A DNA stretch of 64,000 bases, taken from the NCBI GenBank assembly GCA_017495165.1, contig JAFEII010000016.1:1-64000 (forward strand), read 5' to 3'. A program made the translations under genes and the position numbers. Every line of letters starts with the position of its first letter. The first letter of the stretch is position 1. Under the pieces are notes generated by a model. The model was given only the letters and a program-made list of their open reading frames with translations, was not told the DNA's origin and did no database searches. This stretch comes from Hydromonas sp. (GTDB lineage Bacteria; Pseudomonadota; Gammaproteobacteria; Burkholderiales; Burkholderiaceae). Positions 55,542-64,000 of this stretch are shown one piece after another.

Positions 55542-55569
55542 AAAAAATGCGCCTATTGGCGCATTTTTT
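55542..55569. terminator. Terminator after parB
   Basis: A6-TGCGCC, loop TATT, GGCGCA-T6 forms a strong hairpin and ends the mnmG-parB operon. The methyltransferase gene on the other strand stops about 75 bases further on. Confidence 0.88.
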
Positions 55570-55642
55570 GCTTTTTCAAACTTCAAGCTCTAAAATTTAG
55601 AATTCAAATTTCAAACATCAAAACAACTCAAAGATTTGACAT

Positions 55643-56404
55643 TCATTGCGGCAAATTAAATTTGGCCAACTCATTCTGGAGTACCTCAACCTGCGCTTGC
55701 GCCTGAACGGTCTCAGCCAAAATAAATCGGTCAAACACATTGGGCGGGTATTTAAAATGAGGCGCCAAATCGGCGTGTTCATTGGCCAAGTAAAAGCGAT
55801 TCAGGCCATCGGCGTACACAAATGAATAATCAGCCTCGAGCAGTAAAGGCTCCCACTCGTGATGATTTTCAACCTGCATCAAAGGCAAGGTGGCCTCTAA
55901 AAGTACAATCCACGGTCTAAAACGCTGCCAATCCGCCCCCAGTACAACATTTTTTTCAAAACCTTCCACATCTACCTTCAAAAAATGAACCTCTTGCTGG
56001 GCTGGCACATAATGTTCAAACAAATGGGCGAGCGTGGTCACTCGCACCTGTTCTGGAGTCACATCAAAACCATGGTTTTTATAAAGCGCCATATTGTTCG
56101 CATCGATGCTTGAAAGCCCAGAATCAGATACAAAAAACATCTCCGCCAGCCCTTGCTCATGACTAACGGCAGCTTGGATGTTAATGTCTCTCGGGCGTTT
56201 GTCTACATACTGGGCAATAATTTCAGGGTTGGGCTCTACATTCATGCCAGACCAGCCCGCTTCGTAAAACGCACGGGTTACCGAGTGCAAATCAGGCTGC
56301 CACGCGCCGACATCCACATAAAAACCATTTTGAACCCCGTTTAATGCGCGCATTAACATCACATCTTCAAAGTTTTGCGCATATGAAACCATTGCATATT
56401 CCAT
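55643..56404 (-). CDS. FkbM-family SAM-dependent methyltransferase
   Basis: The 253-residue protein has F-Y-V-D-V-G-A-W-Q-P-D (29-39), N-V-E-P-N-P and F-L-K-V-D-V-E-G-F-E-K-N-V, the FkbM motifs. Such enzymes methylate sugars, polyketides or peptides; no substrate clue is seen. An AGAGGG ribosome-binding site lies before the ATG. It stands alone between parB and secA, unusual for this region, so it may be an insertion. Confidence 0.85.
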   Translation of the reverse strand: MEYAMVSYAQNFEDVMLMRALNGVQNGFYVDVGAWQPDLHSVTRAFYEAGWSGMNVEPNPEIIAQYVDKRPRDINIQAAVSHEQGLAEMFFVSDSGLSSIDANNMALYKNHGFDVTPEQVRVTTLAHLFEHYVPAQQEVHFLKVDVEGFEKNVVLGADWQRFRPWIVLLEATLPLMQVENHHEWEPLLLEADYSFVYADGLNRFYLANEHADLAPHFKYPPNVFDRFILAETVQAQAQVEVLQNELAKFNLPQ

Positions 56405-56562
56405 GATTTTTTCCCTCTATTTTAGAAGTCTGTGACGCCCTATTCCCAAAAACTGGACAGCCGAACCCGCCAAAAAACAACCTTTGTGATCAAAAGCAAG
56501 CCCACGCTCACCCCACGTAACATCGTTCAACATCTGGGCTTAAGTCATGCATTCTCGACGTA

Positions 56563-59358
56563 TCAGGCAATTCGACCATGACATTGCTTGTATTTTTTGC
56601 CAGAGCCGCACGGGCATGGGTCATTGCGTCCGATTCGGGCTGCACCAGGGTCTTTGTCGCCAAAGGCTTGTGCAATGAGTTGCTTTTGAATTTCTGCGGT
56701 TTCTTTTTCATCCATAACAGCGTAGGTGTTGCCCATATTCTCCGAGTCAGCTTGCGGATGCTCAAAGTTTAATTCAGAGCGCATGTGATCGTCTGCGTGA
56801 AGTATCCCTTGTTCGGCAGCCTCAATTTCGTCTGGCGCATGGACTTGCACACTCATCAAAACCCCTGAAACGCTTGCTTTGATGCGGTCAAGCATGATGC
56901 TAAATAAGTCAAACGACTCGCGTTTGTATTCTTGCTTCGGATTCTTTTGTGCGTAACTGCGCAAATGAATGCCTTGGCGCAAATGATCAAGTGCGGCCAA
57001 ATGGTCGCGCCATTGATTGTCCATGGTTTGCAGCATGAGGGCGCGTTCAAAATTATGGAACGACGACTCGCCAACCGCGTCGATTTTGCTTTGGTAGGTT
57101 TGCGCCGCTTGGGTTTGAATATAGCTCAGCAAGCCTTCTTGGCTGGCATTTTTGTGTTCGCGCATCCAACTGGTGACAGGGATTGCCAACATCCATTCGC
57201 TTTTCAGGAACAGCTCCAAACCGTCCAAATCCCATTGTTCCTCCGAGCTGCCTTCGGGCATGTATTGCAGCAAGGTTTGCGCCAACACGTCGTCTCGCAT
57301 GTCGCTGACGATTTCGGTCACATTGCCCGCTTCCAAAATATCATTGCGTTGGGCGTAAATCACGCGGCGTTGATCATTGCCAACATCATCGTACTCAAGC
57401 AATTGCTTGCGCATGTCAAAATTGCGCCCTTCTACTTTGCGTTGCGCCGACTCAATTGAGCGCGACACCATACCCGCTTCAATCGCTTCGCCTTGTGGAA
57501 TTTTCAGCCTGTCCATCATGTTTTTGAGGCGTTCGCCCGCAAAAATGCGCAGCAAGGTGTCATCCATTGAGAGGTAAAAACGCGATGAACCTGGATCACC
57601 TTGGCGGCCTGCACGGCCACGCAATTGATTGTCAATTCGACGTGATTCGTGGCGTTCCGTGCCAATAATATGCAAGCCACCTGCCAATAATACCTGTGCA
57701 TTTTGTCCTGGCCATTCATCTTTAAGCTCTTGAATTTGGGCGGCTTGTTGTTCAGGGGTTAACGACTCGTCCGCACGGATAAATGAGGCCTGAATTTCGA
57801 CGTTGCCGCCCAGCACAATATCCGTGCCGCGTCCCGCCATGTTGGTGGCGATGGTGACCATACCTGCGCGCCCTGCTTGCGCCACAATTTGGGCTTCGCG
57901 TTCATGCTGTTTGGCATTTAAGACGCTGTGCGCGATGCCTTGGCGGTTGAGCAGCTCAGAAATCAACTCAGAGGTTTCAATGGTTGATGTACCCACCAAA
58001 ACAGGCTGCTTTCTGGCAACGCAGGCTTTGATGTCATCAATCACCGCGTCGAACTTTTCTTCAGACGAGCGATAAATTAGGTCTTGCTTGTCGTCACGTT
58101 GAATTGGGTGATGCGTTGGAATCACAACGGTTTCTAAGTTATAAATTTGCTGGAACTCATACGCTTCGGTGTCCGCGGTACCGGTCATACCCGCCAATTT
58201 TTCGTACATGCGGAAATAATTTTGGAAGGTGATTGAGGCGAGCGTGACCGATTCTGCTTGAATTTTCACGCCTTCTTTGGCCTCAACGGCTTGGTGCAAA
58301 CCTTCTGACCAGCGACGCCCTGGCATCATGCGGCCAGTGTTTTCATCCACGATAATCACTTCACCGTCTTGAACCACATATTCTTTGTCTTTGCTAAACA
58401 ACGTATGCGCGCGCAATGCGGCGAATAAATAATGCACCAGCGTGATGTTTTGCGCGTCATACAGGCTCGCGCCCACAGGCAACAAGCCCATATCGGCCAA
58501 AATGCTTTCAACCCGCTCGTGGCCTTGCTCAGACAAGTGAATTTGGCGGTTTTTTTCGTCCACATAGTAATCACCCTCAGGTTCTGGGGCATCGACTTGA
58601 GGTTCGGTTTGTTGTGGGGTTAAAAGACCGGGGACTTTATTGAGTTTGGTGTACAAGTCAATATTGTCATCAGACGGGCCAGAGATAATCAGCGGCGTGC
58701 GCGCCTCGTCAATTAAAATCGAATCAACCTCATCGACAATCGCATAGTGCAAATCACGCTGCACGCGGTCTTCAATGGCATACACCAAATTATCGCGCAG
58801 GTAATCAAAGCCAAATTCGTTGTTGGTACCGTATGTAATATCGGCTTGATACGCGGCAATTTTGGCCGCACGCTCCATGCCCGATAGATTCACGCCGACG
58901 GACAAACCCAGAAAATGGTACAAAACGCCCATGGTTTCAGCGTCACGGCGTGCCAAATAGTCATTGACCGTCACCACATGCACGCCTTTGCCCGTCAATG
59001 CATTTAAAAACACCGCCAGCGTACCCATTAAGGTTTTGCCTTCGCCCGTGCGCATTTCGGCAATTTTGCCTTCGTGCAACACAATCCCGCCAATGATTTG
59101 CACATCAAAATGACGCATGCCCAGCGTGCGTTTGGCCGCTTCGCGCACCACGGCAAACGCTTCTAATTGCAACGCTTCGAGGGATTCACCTGCCTGATAA
59201 CGCTGCTTTAACTCAGCGGTTTTGGCGCGCAATTCCACGTCAGTTAATGCAGCAGCCTGCACTTCCAAGCCATTTACACGCTTGACTGCCTTGCGATAAA
59301 CTTTGAGTAAACGCTCATTTCTTGAGCCAAACACTTTTTTTAAAAGTCCGCTAACCAT
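56563..59358 (-). CDS. secA: Preprotein translocase ATPase SecA
   Basis: The 931-residue motor drives Sec export. It has M-R-T-G-E-G-K-T-L (Walker A region), [15 protein letters not shown], the T-G-T-A-D-T-E motif, [11 protein letters not shown] and the C-terminal zinc-binding SEC-C motif [13 protein letters not shown]. It is divergent from dciA over 123 bases. Confidence 0.98.
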   Translation of the reverse strand: MVSGLLKKVFGSRNERLLKVYRKAVKRVNGLEVQAAALTDVELRAKTAELKQRYQAGESLEALQLEAFAVVREAAKRTLGMRHFDVQIIGGIVLHEGKIAEMRTGEGKTLMGTLAVFLNALTGKGVHVVTVNDYLARRDAETMGVLYHFLGLSVGVNLSGMERAAKIAAYQADITYGTNNEFGFDYLRDNLVYAIEDRVQRDLHYAIVDEVDSILIDEARTPLIISGPSDDNIDLYTKLNKVPGLLTPQQTEPQVDAPEPEGDYYVDEKNRQIHLSEQGHERVESILADMGLLPVGASLYDAQNITLVHYLFAALRAHTLFSKDKEYVVQDGEVIIVDENTGRMMPGRRWSEGLHQAVEAKEGVKIQAESVTLASITFQNYFRMYEKLAGMTGTADTEAYEFQQIYNLETVVIPTHHPIQRDDKQDLIYRSSEEKFDAVIDDIKACVARKQPVLVGTSTIETSELISELLNRQGIAHSVLNAKQHEREAQIVAQAGRAGMVTIATNMAGRGTDIVLGGNVEIQASFIRADESLTPEQQAAQIQELKDEWPGQNAQVLLAGGLHIIGTERHESRRIDNQLRGRAGRQGDPGSSRFYLSMDDTLLRIFAGERLKNMMDRLKIPQGEAIEAGMVSRSIESAQRKVEGRNFDMRKQLLEYDDVGNDQRRVIYAQRNDILEAGNVTEIVSDMRDDVLAQTLLQYMPEGSSEEQWDLDGLELFLKSEWMLAIPVTSWMREHKNASQEGLLSYIQTQAAQTYQSKIDAVGESSFHNFERALMLQTMDNQWRDHLAALDHLRQGIHLRSYAQKNPKQEYKRESFDLFSIMLDRIKASVSGVLMSVQVHAPDEIEAAEQGILHADDHMRSELNFEHPQADSENMGNTYAVMDEKETAEIQKQLIAQAFGDKDPGAARIGRNDPCPCGSGKKYKQCHGRIA

Positions 59359-59481
59359 GGTGGTATTATCCTAATTTTAGTTCATCGACGAGGCGGCGCA
59401 GCAAAACGCACGCGTAACGAATCATTTTATCACGCCAAAAGCCGCCTTGGCATAAAACCTGTTCACTTATTGAGAAATCAC

Positions 59482-59970
59482 ATGGCCTCAGACCATACAA
59501 ATCACACGCAACCAAAAGGGTTGTGGATGGTACAAGACACTTGGCGCGCCAGCCCGCATTTGGCGCACAACATTCCCCGACTGGCCGAAAATGCCAAACT
59601 GAGCATTGCGCTCAAAGCACTGATGCCCGACACCATGAAAACAGGCTGGAGCGCTTTTTTGAGTGAGCAAACGCTCACTCTAAAAGTGCAACACAACGCA
59701 ATCGCCACCCGCATCAAACAAATCGCGCCGCTGTTGATTGATGGTTTGGCGATGACGGGCTGGGCTGTGAATAAGATGGAGGTCAAAGTGAGCCGTTTCA
59801 ACCAGCCTGTTTGGTTAAATGTGCAAAAAGACCCCAAAGCTGATTTTACGCCGCGCATTTTAAGCAGCGGCAGCGCGCAACACATTACCAGCGCCATGAC
59901 GCATTTGCCGGAAGATTCGCCGCTGTATGAGGCGCTGGCGCGGATTTTGGCCACGCACAAAAAAAGCTGA
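59482..59970 (+). CDS. DciA-like DUF721 protein
   Basis: The start is ATG 59482 (162 residues); no strong ribosome-binding site is seen. Residues about 45-125 fit the DUF721 pattern (L-T-L-K-V-Q-H-N-A-I-A-T-R-I-K-Q) seen in DciA, the replicative helicase loader widespread in bacteria lacking DnaC, and DUF721 genes commonly stand beside secA. A replication role is inferred. Its 3' end faces pyk. Confidence 0.75.
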   Translation: MASDHTNHTQPKGLWMVQDTWRASPHLAHNIPRLAENAKLSIALKALMPDTMKTGWSAFLSEQTLTLKVQHNAIATRIKQIAPLLIDGLAMTGWAVNKMEVKVSRFNQPVWLNVQKDPKADFTPRILSSGSAQHITSAMTHLPEDSPLYEALARILATHKKS

Positions 59971-60010
59971 TTTTTATTCATTCTGCACGTGGGCGCAAAA
60001 TCCGCGATAC

Positions 60011-60037
60011 AAAAAACCAAGCTATGCTTGGTTTTTT
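60011..60037. terminator. Bidirectional terminator between dciA-like gene and pyk
   Basis: A6-CCAAGC, loop TAT, GCTTGG-T7 separates the convergent genes. Confidence 0.88.
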
Positions 60038-60065
60038 TGGCAAATCAACCGCATCAACGCTAACT

Positions 60066-61490
60066 TTAATCCCCAATCCGCCGAATTTGCATGGTGTCGG
60101 AACCACCGATTTTGCCAATGGTTGAGCCTGATGTCATCACCACCAAATCCCCCAATTTAATTGCACCCGCAGCCATGAGCAATGGTTCAACAATCGCGCT
60201 CATGTTGTCACGCGTGAGTTCAGCTTCTGGCAGCGGAATCACTTTGATTTCGCGGTACAGGCTCAAGCGGCGCAGGGTTTGAATGTTGCGGCTCATGGCA
60301 TAAATCGGCACGCCGCTGTTAAAACGTGACATCCACAGCGCGGTTGAGCCAGTTTCGGTCAAAACCACAATCGCATTGGCTTTAAAGTGATACGCGGTAA
60401 AGATGGCGGCCATCGCCACCGATTGGTCAATCCGGCCAAAGGTTTTGTTGAGCATTTGCTCGTCGAGCGTGACGGGGTTAAACAATGCCGCTTCTTCGCA
60501 CACTTGCGCCATCATGCGCACGGCTTGGACTGGGAATGCGCCTGATGCGGTTTCGGCGGACAGCATTACTGCGTCTGTGCCGTCCAGCACCGCATTGGCC
60601 ACGTCTGAGACTTCGGCGCGGGTGGGTACGTGGCTGGTAATCATCGACTCCATCATTTGAGTGGCGGTGATTGAGAGTTTGTTTTTTTCACGTGCCAGTC
60701 GAATCATGCGTTTTTGGAGCGCTGGGACTTTTGCGTCGCCCACTTCTACCGCCAAATCGCCACGCGCGACCATTAAACCATCGGAGGCATCTAAAATTTC
60801 TTCTAAATTAGGAATCGCTTCGGCGCGTTCGATTTTGGCAATCAACAATGCGTTTGCGCCGCCTGCGTTGCGCATGAGTTCACGCGCCATGTACATATCG
60901 GCGGCGGTTTTTGGGAATGAAATGGCTAAAAAATCGGTTTGAAATTGTGCGGCCACAATTAAATCGGCCATGTCTTTGCTGGTGAGCGCTGCGGCGGATA
61001 AGCCGCCACCGAGTTTGTTAATCCCTTTGCGGTTAGACAATACGCCGCCTTGCTCAACAATGCAGCGCAGGCTGGTGTCGGTTTTGTCCAACACGCGCAT
61101 GCGGATTTTGCCATCGTCGAGCAGTAATACATCTTCAGGCACAACGTCACCAACCAATGCGGGATAGTCCAAGCCCACGCGGTTTTCATCACCGGGGGTT
61201 TGCGCATCCACATCAAACACAAATTGCGCGCCATTTGCCAGTACAACGCTTTTGTTCTCAAAGGTTGAAACGCGGATTTTGGGCCCTTGTAAATCAGACA
61301 ACACGCCAATGTGCACGCCCATTTCGAGCGCAATGCGGCGCACGGTTGCCACGCGGTCAATGTGGTCTTGGGCGATGCCGTGTGAAAAATTAATCCGCAC
61401 CACGTTCACGCCTGCTTTAATCATCTCGCGCAGGACGTTTTCATCCGTTGATGCGGGGCCCAAAGTTGCAACAATTTTAGTGTCTCTCAT
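60066..61490 (-). CDS. pyk: Pyruvate kinase
   Basis: The start is ATG 61490, with AAGAG upstream; a GTG at 61529 would add 13 residues. The 474-residue glycolytic enzyme has K-I-V-A-T-L-G-P-A-S, R-I-N-F-S-H-G, K-I-E-R-A-E-A, M-V-A-R-G-D-L-A-V-E and A-T-Q-M-M-E-S-M. It turns phosphoenolpyruvate and ADP into pyruvate and ATP. It is divergent from prmB across 239 bases. Confidence 0.97.
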   Translation of the reverse strand: MRDTKIVATLGPASTDENVLREMIKAGVNVVRINFSHGIAQDHIDRVATVRRIALEMGVHIGVLSDLQGPKIRVSTFENKSVVLANGAQFVFDVDAQTPGDENRVGLDYPALVGDVVPEDVLLLDDGKIRMRVLDKTDTSLRCIVEQGGVLSNRKGINKLGGGLSAAALTSKDMADLIVAAQFQTDFLAISFPKTAADMYMARELMRNAGGANALLIAKIERAEAIPNLEEILDASDGLMVARGDLAVEVGDAKVPALQKRMIRLAREKNKLSITATQMMESMITSHVPTRAEVSDVANAVLDGTDAVMLSAETASGAFPVQAVRMMAQVCEEAALFNPVTLDEQMLNKTFGRIDQSVAMAAIFTAYHFKANAIVVLTETGSTALWMSRFNSGVPIYAMSRNIQTLRRLSLYREIKVIPLPEAELTRDNMSAIVEPLLMAAGAIKLGDLVVMTSGSTIGKIGGSDTMQIRRIGD

Positions 61491-61729
61491 AGCACTCTTT
61501 TCTAATGGTTTAATGGTTGATTCGCTCACTTAGGTGCGTGTGCACGAGGCGTAGGATGCGCTCTTTTATGGGCAAAATCAAGCCGTTTTCTGTTGAATTA
61601 TTACGTGGTCGCGCGATTTTTTGTCTTAAAACTACACGTGCGTCAAATTGCCAGATTGAAACTGGCCCAATTTGGGCGGCATTCCGTATAATACCCGCAC
61701 CTCAAACTTTGCTTCTTTGCCACTTTGCC

Positions 61730-62611
61730 ATGAACTCATTTAACCAAGCCGTTTTGCAGGCCGAACGCCAACTGATTGCCGCCAACCTCTTTTATGGCCA
61801 CGGCATGCTCAACGCGTATGACGAGGCGGTTTACGCGGCGCTGTTTTGCAACCAAGGCGATTACGCGGCGATTGACTGGGATGCACAATATCCCGCTGCG
61901 GCGCAACAAACGCTTGATGCCATGATTGCGCAGCGCTGCGATACACGCAAGCCGATGGCGTATTTGACCCACGAAGCGTTTTTGCATGGCTTTAAATTTT
62001 ATGTGGATGAGCGTGTGATTGTGCCGCGCAGTTTTATTGCCGAATTGATTTTGGATGAATTTTCACCATGGATTGATGTGGCACAAGTGCGCGACGTGCT
62101 GGAGCTTTGCACGGGTTCGGGCTGTTTGGCGATGATGGCGGCGCATGTGTTTGAGCATGCGGTTGTCGATGCGATTGATATTGACGCCGATGCGCTGGAC
62201 GTGGCGCGTCACAATGATGCGCTGTACGGTCAAGCATACGGCACGGCGGGTCGCATCAATTGGATTGAAAGCGATTTATACACGCACGCGCCGCCCAAGC
62301 AATACGATGTTATTTTTTCAAACCCGCCGTACGTCAACAGCGCCAGCATGGACAAACTGCCCGATGAATACCACGCCGAGCCAGCAATTGCGCTGGCGGG
62401 TGGCGCGGACGGCATGGATTTGGTGCGCACGATTGTGGCGGGCGCGGCCGCTCGTTTAAAGCCAAACGGGATTTTGGTGGTTGAGATTGGCAATGAGTAC
62501 GAATTTGCCTGTGCCGCGTTTAAGCAGCATTCATTGGTGTGGCTGGACACGAGCGGCGCAGAAAATGCGGTGTTTTTACTCACTGCCAAAAATCTGCAAG
62601 CGCTGGCATAA
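61730..62611 (+). CDS. prmB: Ribosomal protein L3 N5-glutamine methyltransferase PrmB
   Basis: The start is ATG 61730 (293 residues). The catalytic motif is N-P-P-Y (198-201), preceded by E-L-C-T-G-S-G (125-131) and I-V-P-R-S (97-101). The I-V-P-R-S form and the full length favour PrmB over PrmC, whose sequence usually reads I-P-R-P-E-T. It methylates a glutamine in ribosomal protein L3. Confidence 0.9.
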   Translation: MNSFNQAVLQAERQLIAANLFYGHGMLNAYDEAVYAALFCNQGDYAAIDWDAQYPAAAQQTLDAMIAQRCDTRKPMAYLTHEAFLHGFKFYVDERVIVPRSFIAELILDEFSPWIDVAQVRDVLELCTGSGCLAMMAAHVFEHAVVDAIDIDADALDVARHNDALYGQAYGTAGRINWIESDLYTHAPPKQYDVIFSNPPYVNSASMDKLPDEYHAEPAIALAGGADGMDLVRTIVAGAAARLKPNGILVVEIGNEYEFACAAFKQHSLVWLDTSGAENAVFLLTAKNLQALA

Positions 62612-62674
62612 ATGCCCACACAAGGCAATCACATGCCGCATTGAACTTTTACCCATACACAAAAGGACTTAAAC

Positions 62675-63001
62675 ATGAGCAGCCACTACAAACACCACAT
62701 CTTTTTTTGCATGAACGAGCGCGCCAGCGACGACCCGCGTGGCGATTGCGCCCGTTTGGGCGCATTAAACGCGCAAGACTACGTCAAAGGCCGCGCCCAT
62801 GAAATGGGCTTGCTGGGCGCAGGCGGCGTGCGCGTCAATAAAGCAGGCTGCCTTGACCGCTGCGAAAAAGGCCCTGTGTGCGTGGTCTACCCAGACAACG
62901 TGTGGTATCAATACGTTGACCAAGCCGATTTGGACGAAATTGTCACCGAACATTTACAAAACAGCCGCGTGGTCACGCGTTTATTGGTGGACAAAGCATG
63001 A
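62675..63001 (+). CDS. Thioredoxin-like [2Fe-2S] ferredoxin
   Basis: The 108-residue protein has Cys12, Cys25, Cys59 and Cys63 in the spacing C-x12-C-x33-C-x3-C that is typical of the thioredoxin-like 2Fe-2S ferredoxins. It probably transfers electrons in the cytoplasm; the partner is not known. Its stop overlaps the start of the next gene by four bases, so the two are co-translated. Confidence 0.9.
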   Translation: MSSHYKHHIFFCMNERASDDPRGDCARLGALNAQDYVKGRAHEMGLLGAGGVRVNKAGCLDRCEKGPVCVVYPDNVWYQYVDQADLDEIVTEHLQNSRVVTRLLVDKA

Positions 63002-63618
63002 ACGCAGCGGCCAAAAAACAACTGATTGCTGGCCTGATTGGCAACATCGAATTGGCGACAGATGCGCCAGAACACGCGCCAATCGGCGTGGCGCTGGTCG
63101 CACACCCGCACCCACTATACGGCGGCACAATGGACAACAAAGTCGCGCAAACATTGGCGCGGGTCATGGTGGAACTCGGCTATGTTGCGGTGCGCCCCAA
63201 TTTTCGCGGCGTGGGGCAAACCGCCGGCGAACACGACCATGGCGTGGCCGAAACCCAAGACATGCTGCACGTGATTGACTGGATGCGCACCCAATGGCCG
63301 GCCGATTTGCCGCTGGTTCTGGCGGGTTTTTCATTTGGCTCATTTGTACAAAGCCATGTGGCCGCTGCACTCACGCTGCGCAACCAGCCCGTCAAACGCA
63401 TGATTATGGTTGGCACTGCCGCAGGCAAATGGGACGTGGCCGCCGTGCCCAGCGACACCATTGTGATTCACGGCGAACTTGACGACACCATTCCACTGCA
63501 CGACGTTCTGCGCTGGGCAGAACCGCTTGAACTGCCGGTTACCGTGGTCGCAGGCGCAGATCATTTTTTCCATCGACGGCTGATTTTGCTCAAAAACATC
63601 ATTCATCAACAATGGTAA
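62998..63618 (+). CDS. Alpha/beta-fold hydrolase
   Basis: The 206-residue protein has the P-H-P-L-Y-G-G-T-M-D-N-K-V start, R-P-N-F-R-G-V-G, nucleophile Ser112 in G-F-S-F-G-S, and Asp/His candidates in G-E-L-D-D-T-I-P and A-D-H-F-F. This is the compact hydrolase family often found next to the small ferredoxin. The substrate is unknown. Confidence 0.87.
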   Translation: MNAAAKKQLIAGLIGNIELATDAPEHAPIGVALVAHPHPLYGGTMDNKVAQTLARVMVELGYVAVRPNFRGVGQTAGEHDHGVAETQDMLHVIDWMRTQWPADLPLVLAGFSFGSFVQSHVAAALTLRNQPVKRMIMVGTAAGKWDVAAVPSDTIVIHGELDDTIPLHDVLRWAEPLELPVTVVAGADHFFHRRLILLKNIIHQQW

Positions 63619-63751
63619 AACCTGCATCATCCTATTAAAAAAATATCGCGATTTATGCACCTTTTACAACGAAAGTGGTATATTCGCGTTTTCCAAAAAT
63701 GCCCTGTAAAAAGGGGTAAACACAAAGCAATAACCAACCAGTGGAGTCACT

Positions 63752-64000
63752 ATGCCTCAAATAAACAAAGACTTAATCTCAGAAGCCAAACTGTTAAAAA
63801 TGTCAGCCAAAGACTACATGAACGACGAGCAACTGGCCTTTTTTAAACACCGCTTATTCACCATGCAAGCCGAACTATTGCAAAACGCGGACGACACCAC
63901 CGAACACCTGCGCGAACACGAAGTTGTCCCCGACCCAGCCGACCGCGCCACGATTGAAGAAGAACACGCATTAGAGTTGCGCACCCGCGACCGCGAACGC
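63752..64000 (+). CDS. dksA: RNA polymerase-binding transcription factor DksA (start only; cut by window edge)
   Basis: The first 83 codons are in the window, running off the right edge with no stop. The opening region K-L-L-K-M-S-A-K-D-Y-M-N-D-E-Q-L-A-F-F and later V-P-D-P-A-D-R-A-T-I-E-E-E-H-A-L-E-L-R-T-R-D-R-E-R match DksA, which binds RNA polymerase and works with ppGpp. A GGAG ribosome-binding site precedes the ATG. The C-terminal zinc finger lies outside. Confidence 0.93.
   Translation, partial: MPQINKDLISEAKLLKMSAKDYMNDEQLAFFKHRLFTMQAELLQNADDTTEHLREHEVVPDPADRATIEEEHALELRTRDRER

Noticed and set aside
1..64000. CRISPR arrays
   Set aside because: No series of regularly spaced repeats of suitable length was seen; the only tandem repeats are the 10-bp units at 20091-20130.

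Overview
The window looks like chromosomal DNA of a betaproteobacterium, most likely order Burkholderiales. The support is the gene content and order: argS, SPOR protein, dsbA, SDR; the system II cytochrome c genes resB and ccsA next to cytochrome c4 and engB; the GshA type seen in Thiobacillus-like and beta-proteobacteria; ubiE-ubiJ-ubiB; a secA/dciA pair; and an mnmG-rsmG-parA-parB cluster with a perfect parS palindrome just upstream. That cluster usually lies near the replication origin. All assignments come from reading the sequence; no database search was run.

Positions 1-5400 are accessory DNA next to a tRNA-Asn gene. They start with the last codons of a VirB6/TrbL-like type IV secretion protein. 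Then come two effector genes that carry almost the same C-terminal domain, which resembles XVIPCD, the recruitment signal of bacteria-killing (Xanthomonas-type) type IV secretion systems. Their heads differ: one M23-peptidase-like, one GH19 lysozyme-like. Each is preceded by a small exported protein that is a candidate immunity protein, and each is followed by a scar of the same gene fragment, possibly from the middle of virB6. A lipoprotein gene and a broken tyrosine-integrase start lie between the last scar and the tRNA.

Positions 5600-11554 hold an MFS permease, msbA and clpB. From 11.6 to 14.25 kb there is a second, smaller secretion-linked patch: a virB4 fragment, a third effector-like gene with a predicted cysteine-hydrolase-like head, and a tandem pair of lipoprotein genes, one of which is frameshifted at a run of seven G.

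From 14.4 kb onward the window is mainly housekeeping: proline catabolism (Lrp-type regulator, putA), a branched-chain amino acid binding protein, argS, two DsbA-like proteins, a fused pabB-pabC, a MocR-type regulator, aqpZ, cytochrome c maturation, engB, gshA, udk, ychF, glmS and glmU flanking a hybrid two-component system, ubiquinone genes, purU, cysM, the parS-mnmG-rsmG-parA-parB segregation block, an FkbM methyltransferase, secA, dciA, pyk, prmB, a small ferredoxin, a hydrolase and the start of dksA. The most unusual part is the modular toxin/immunity DNA at 1-5.4 kb and 11.6-14.25 kb.
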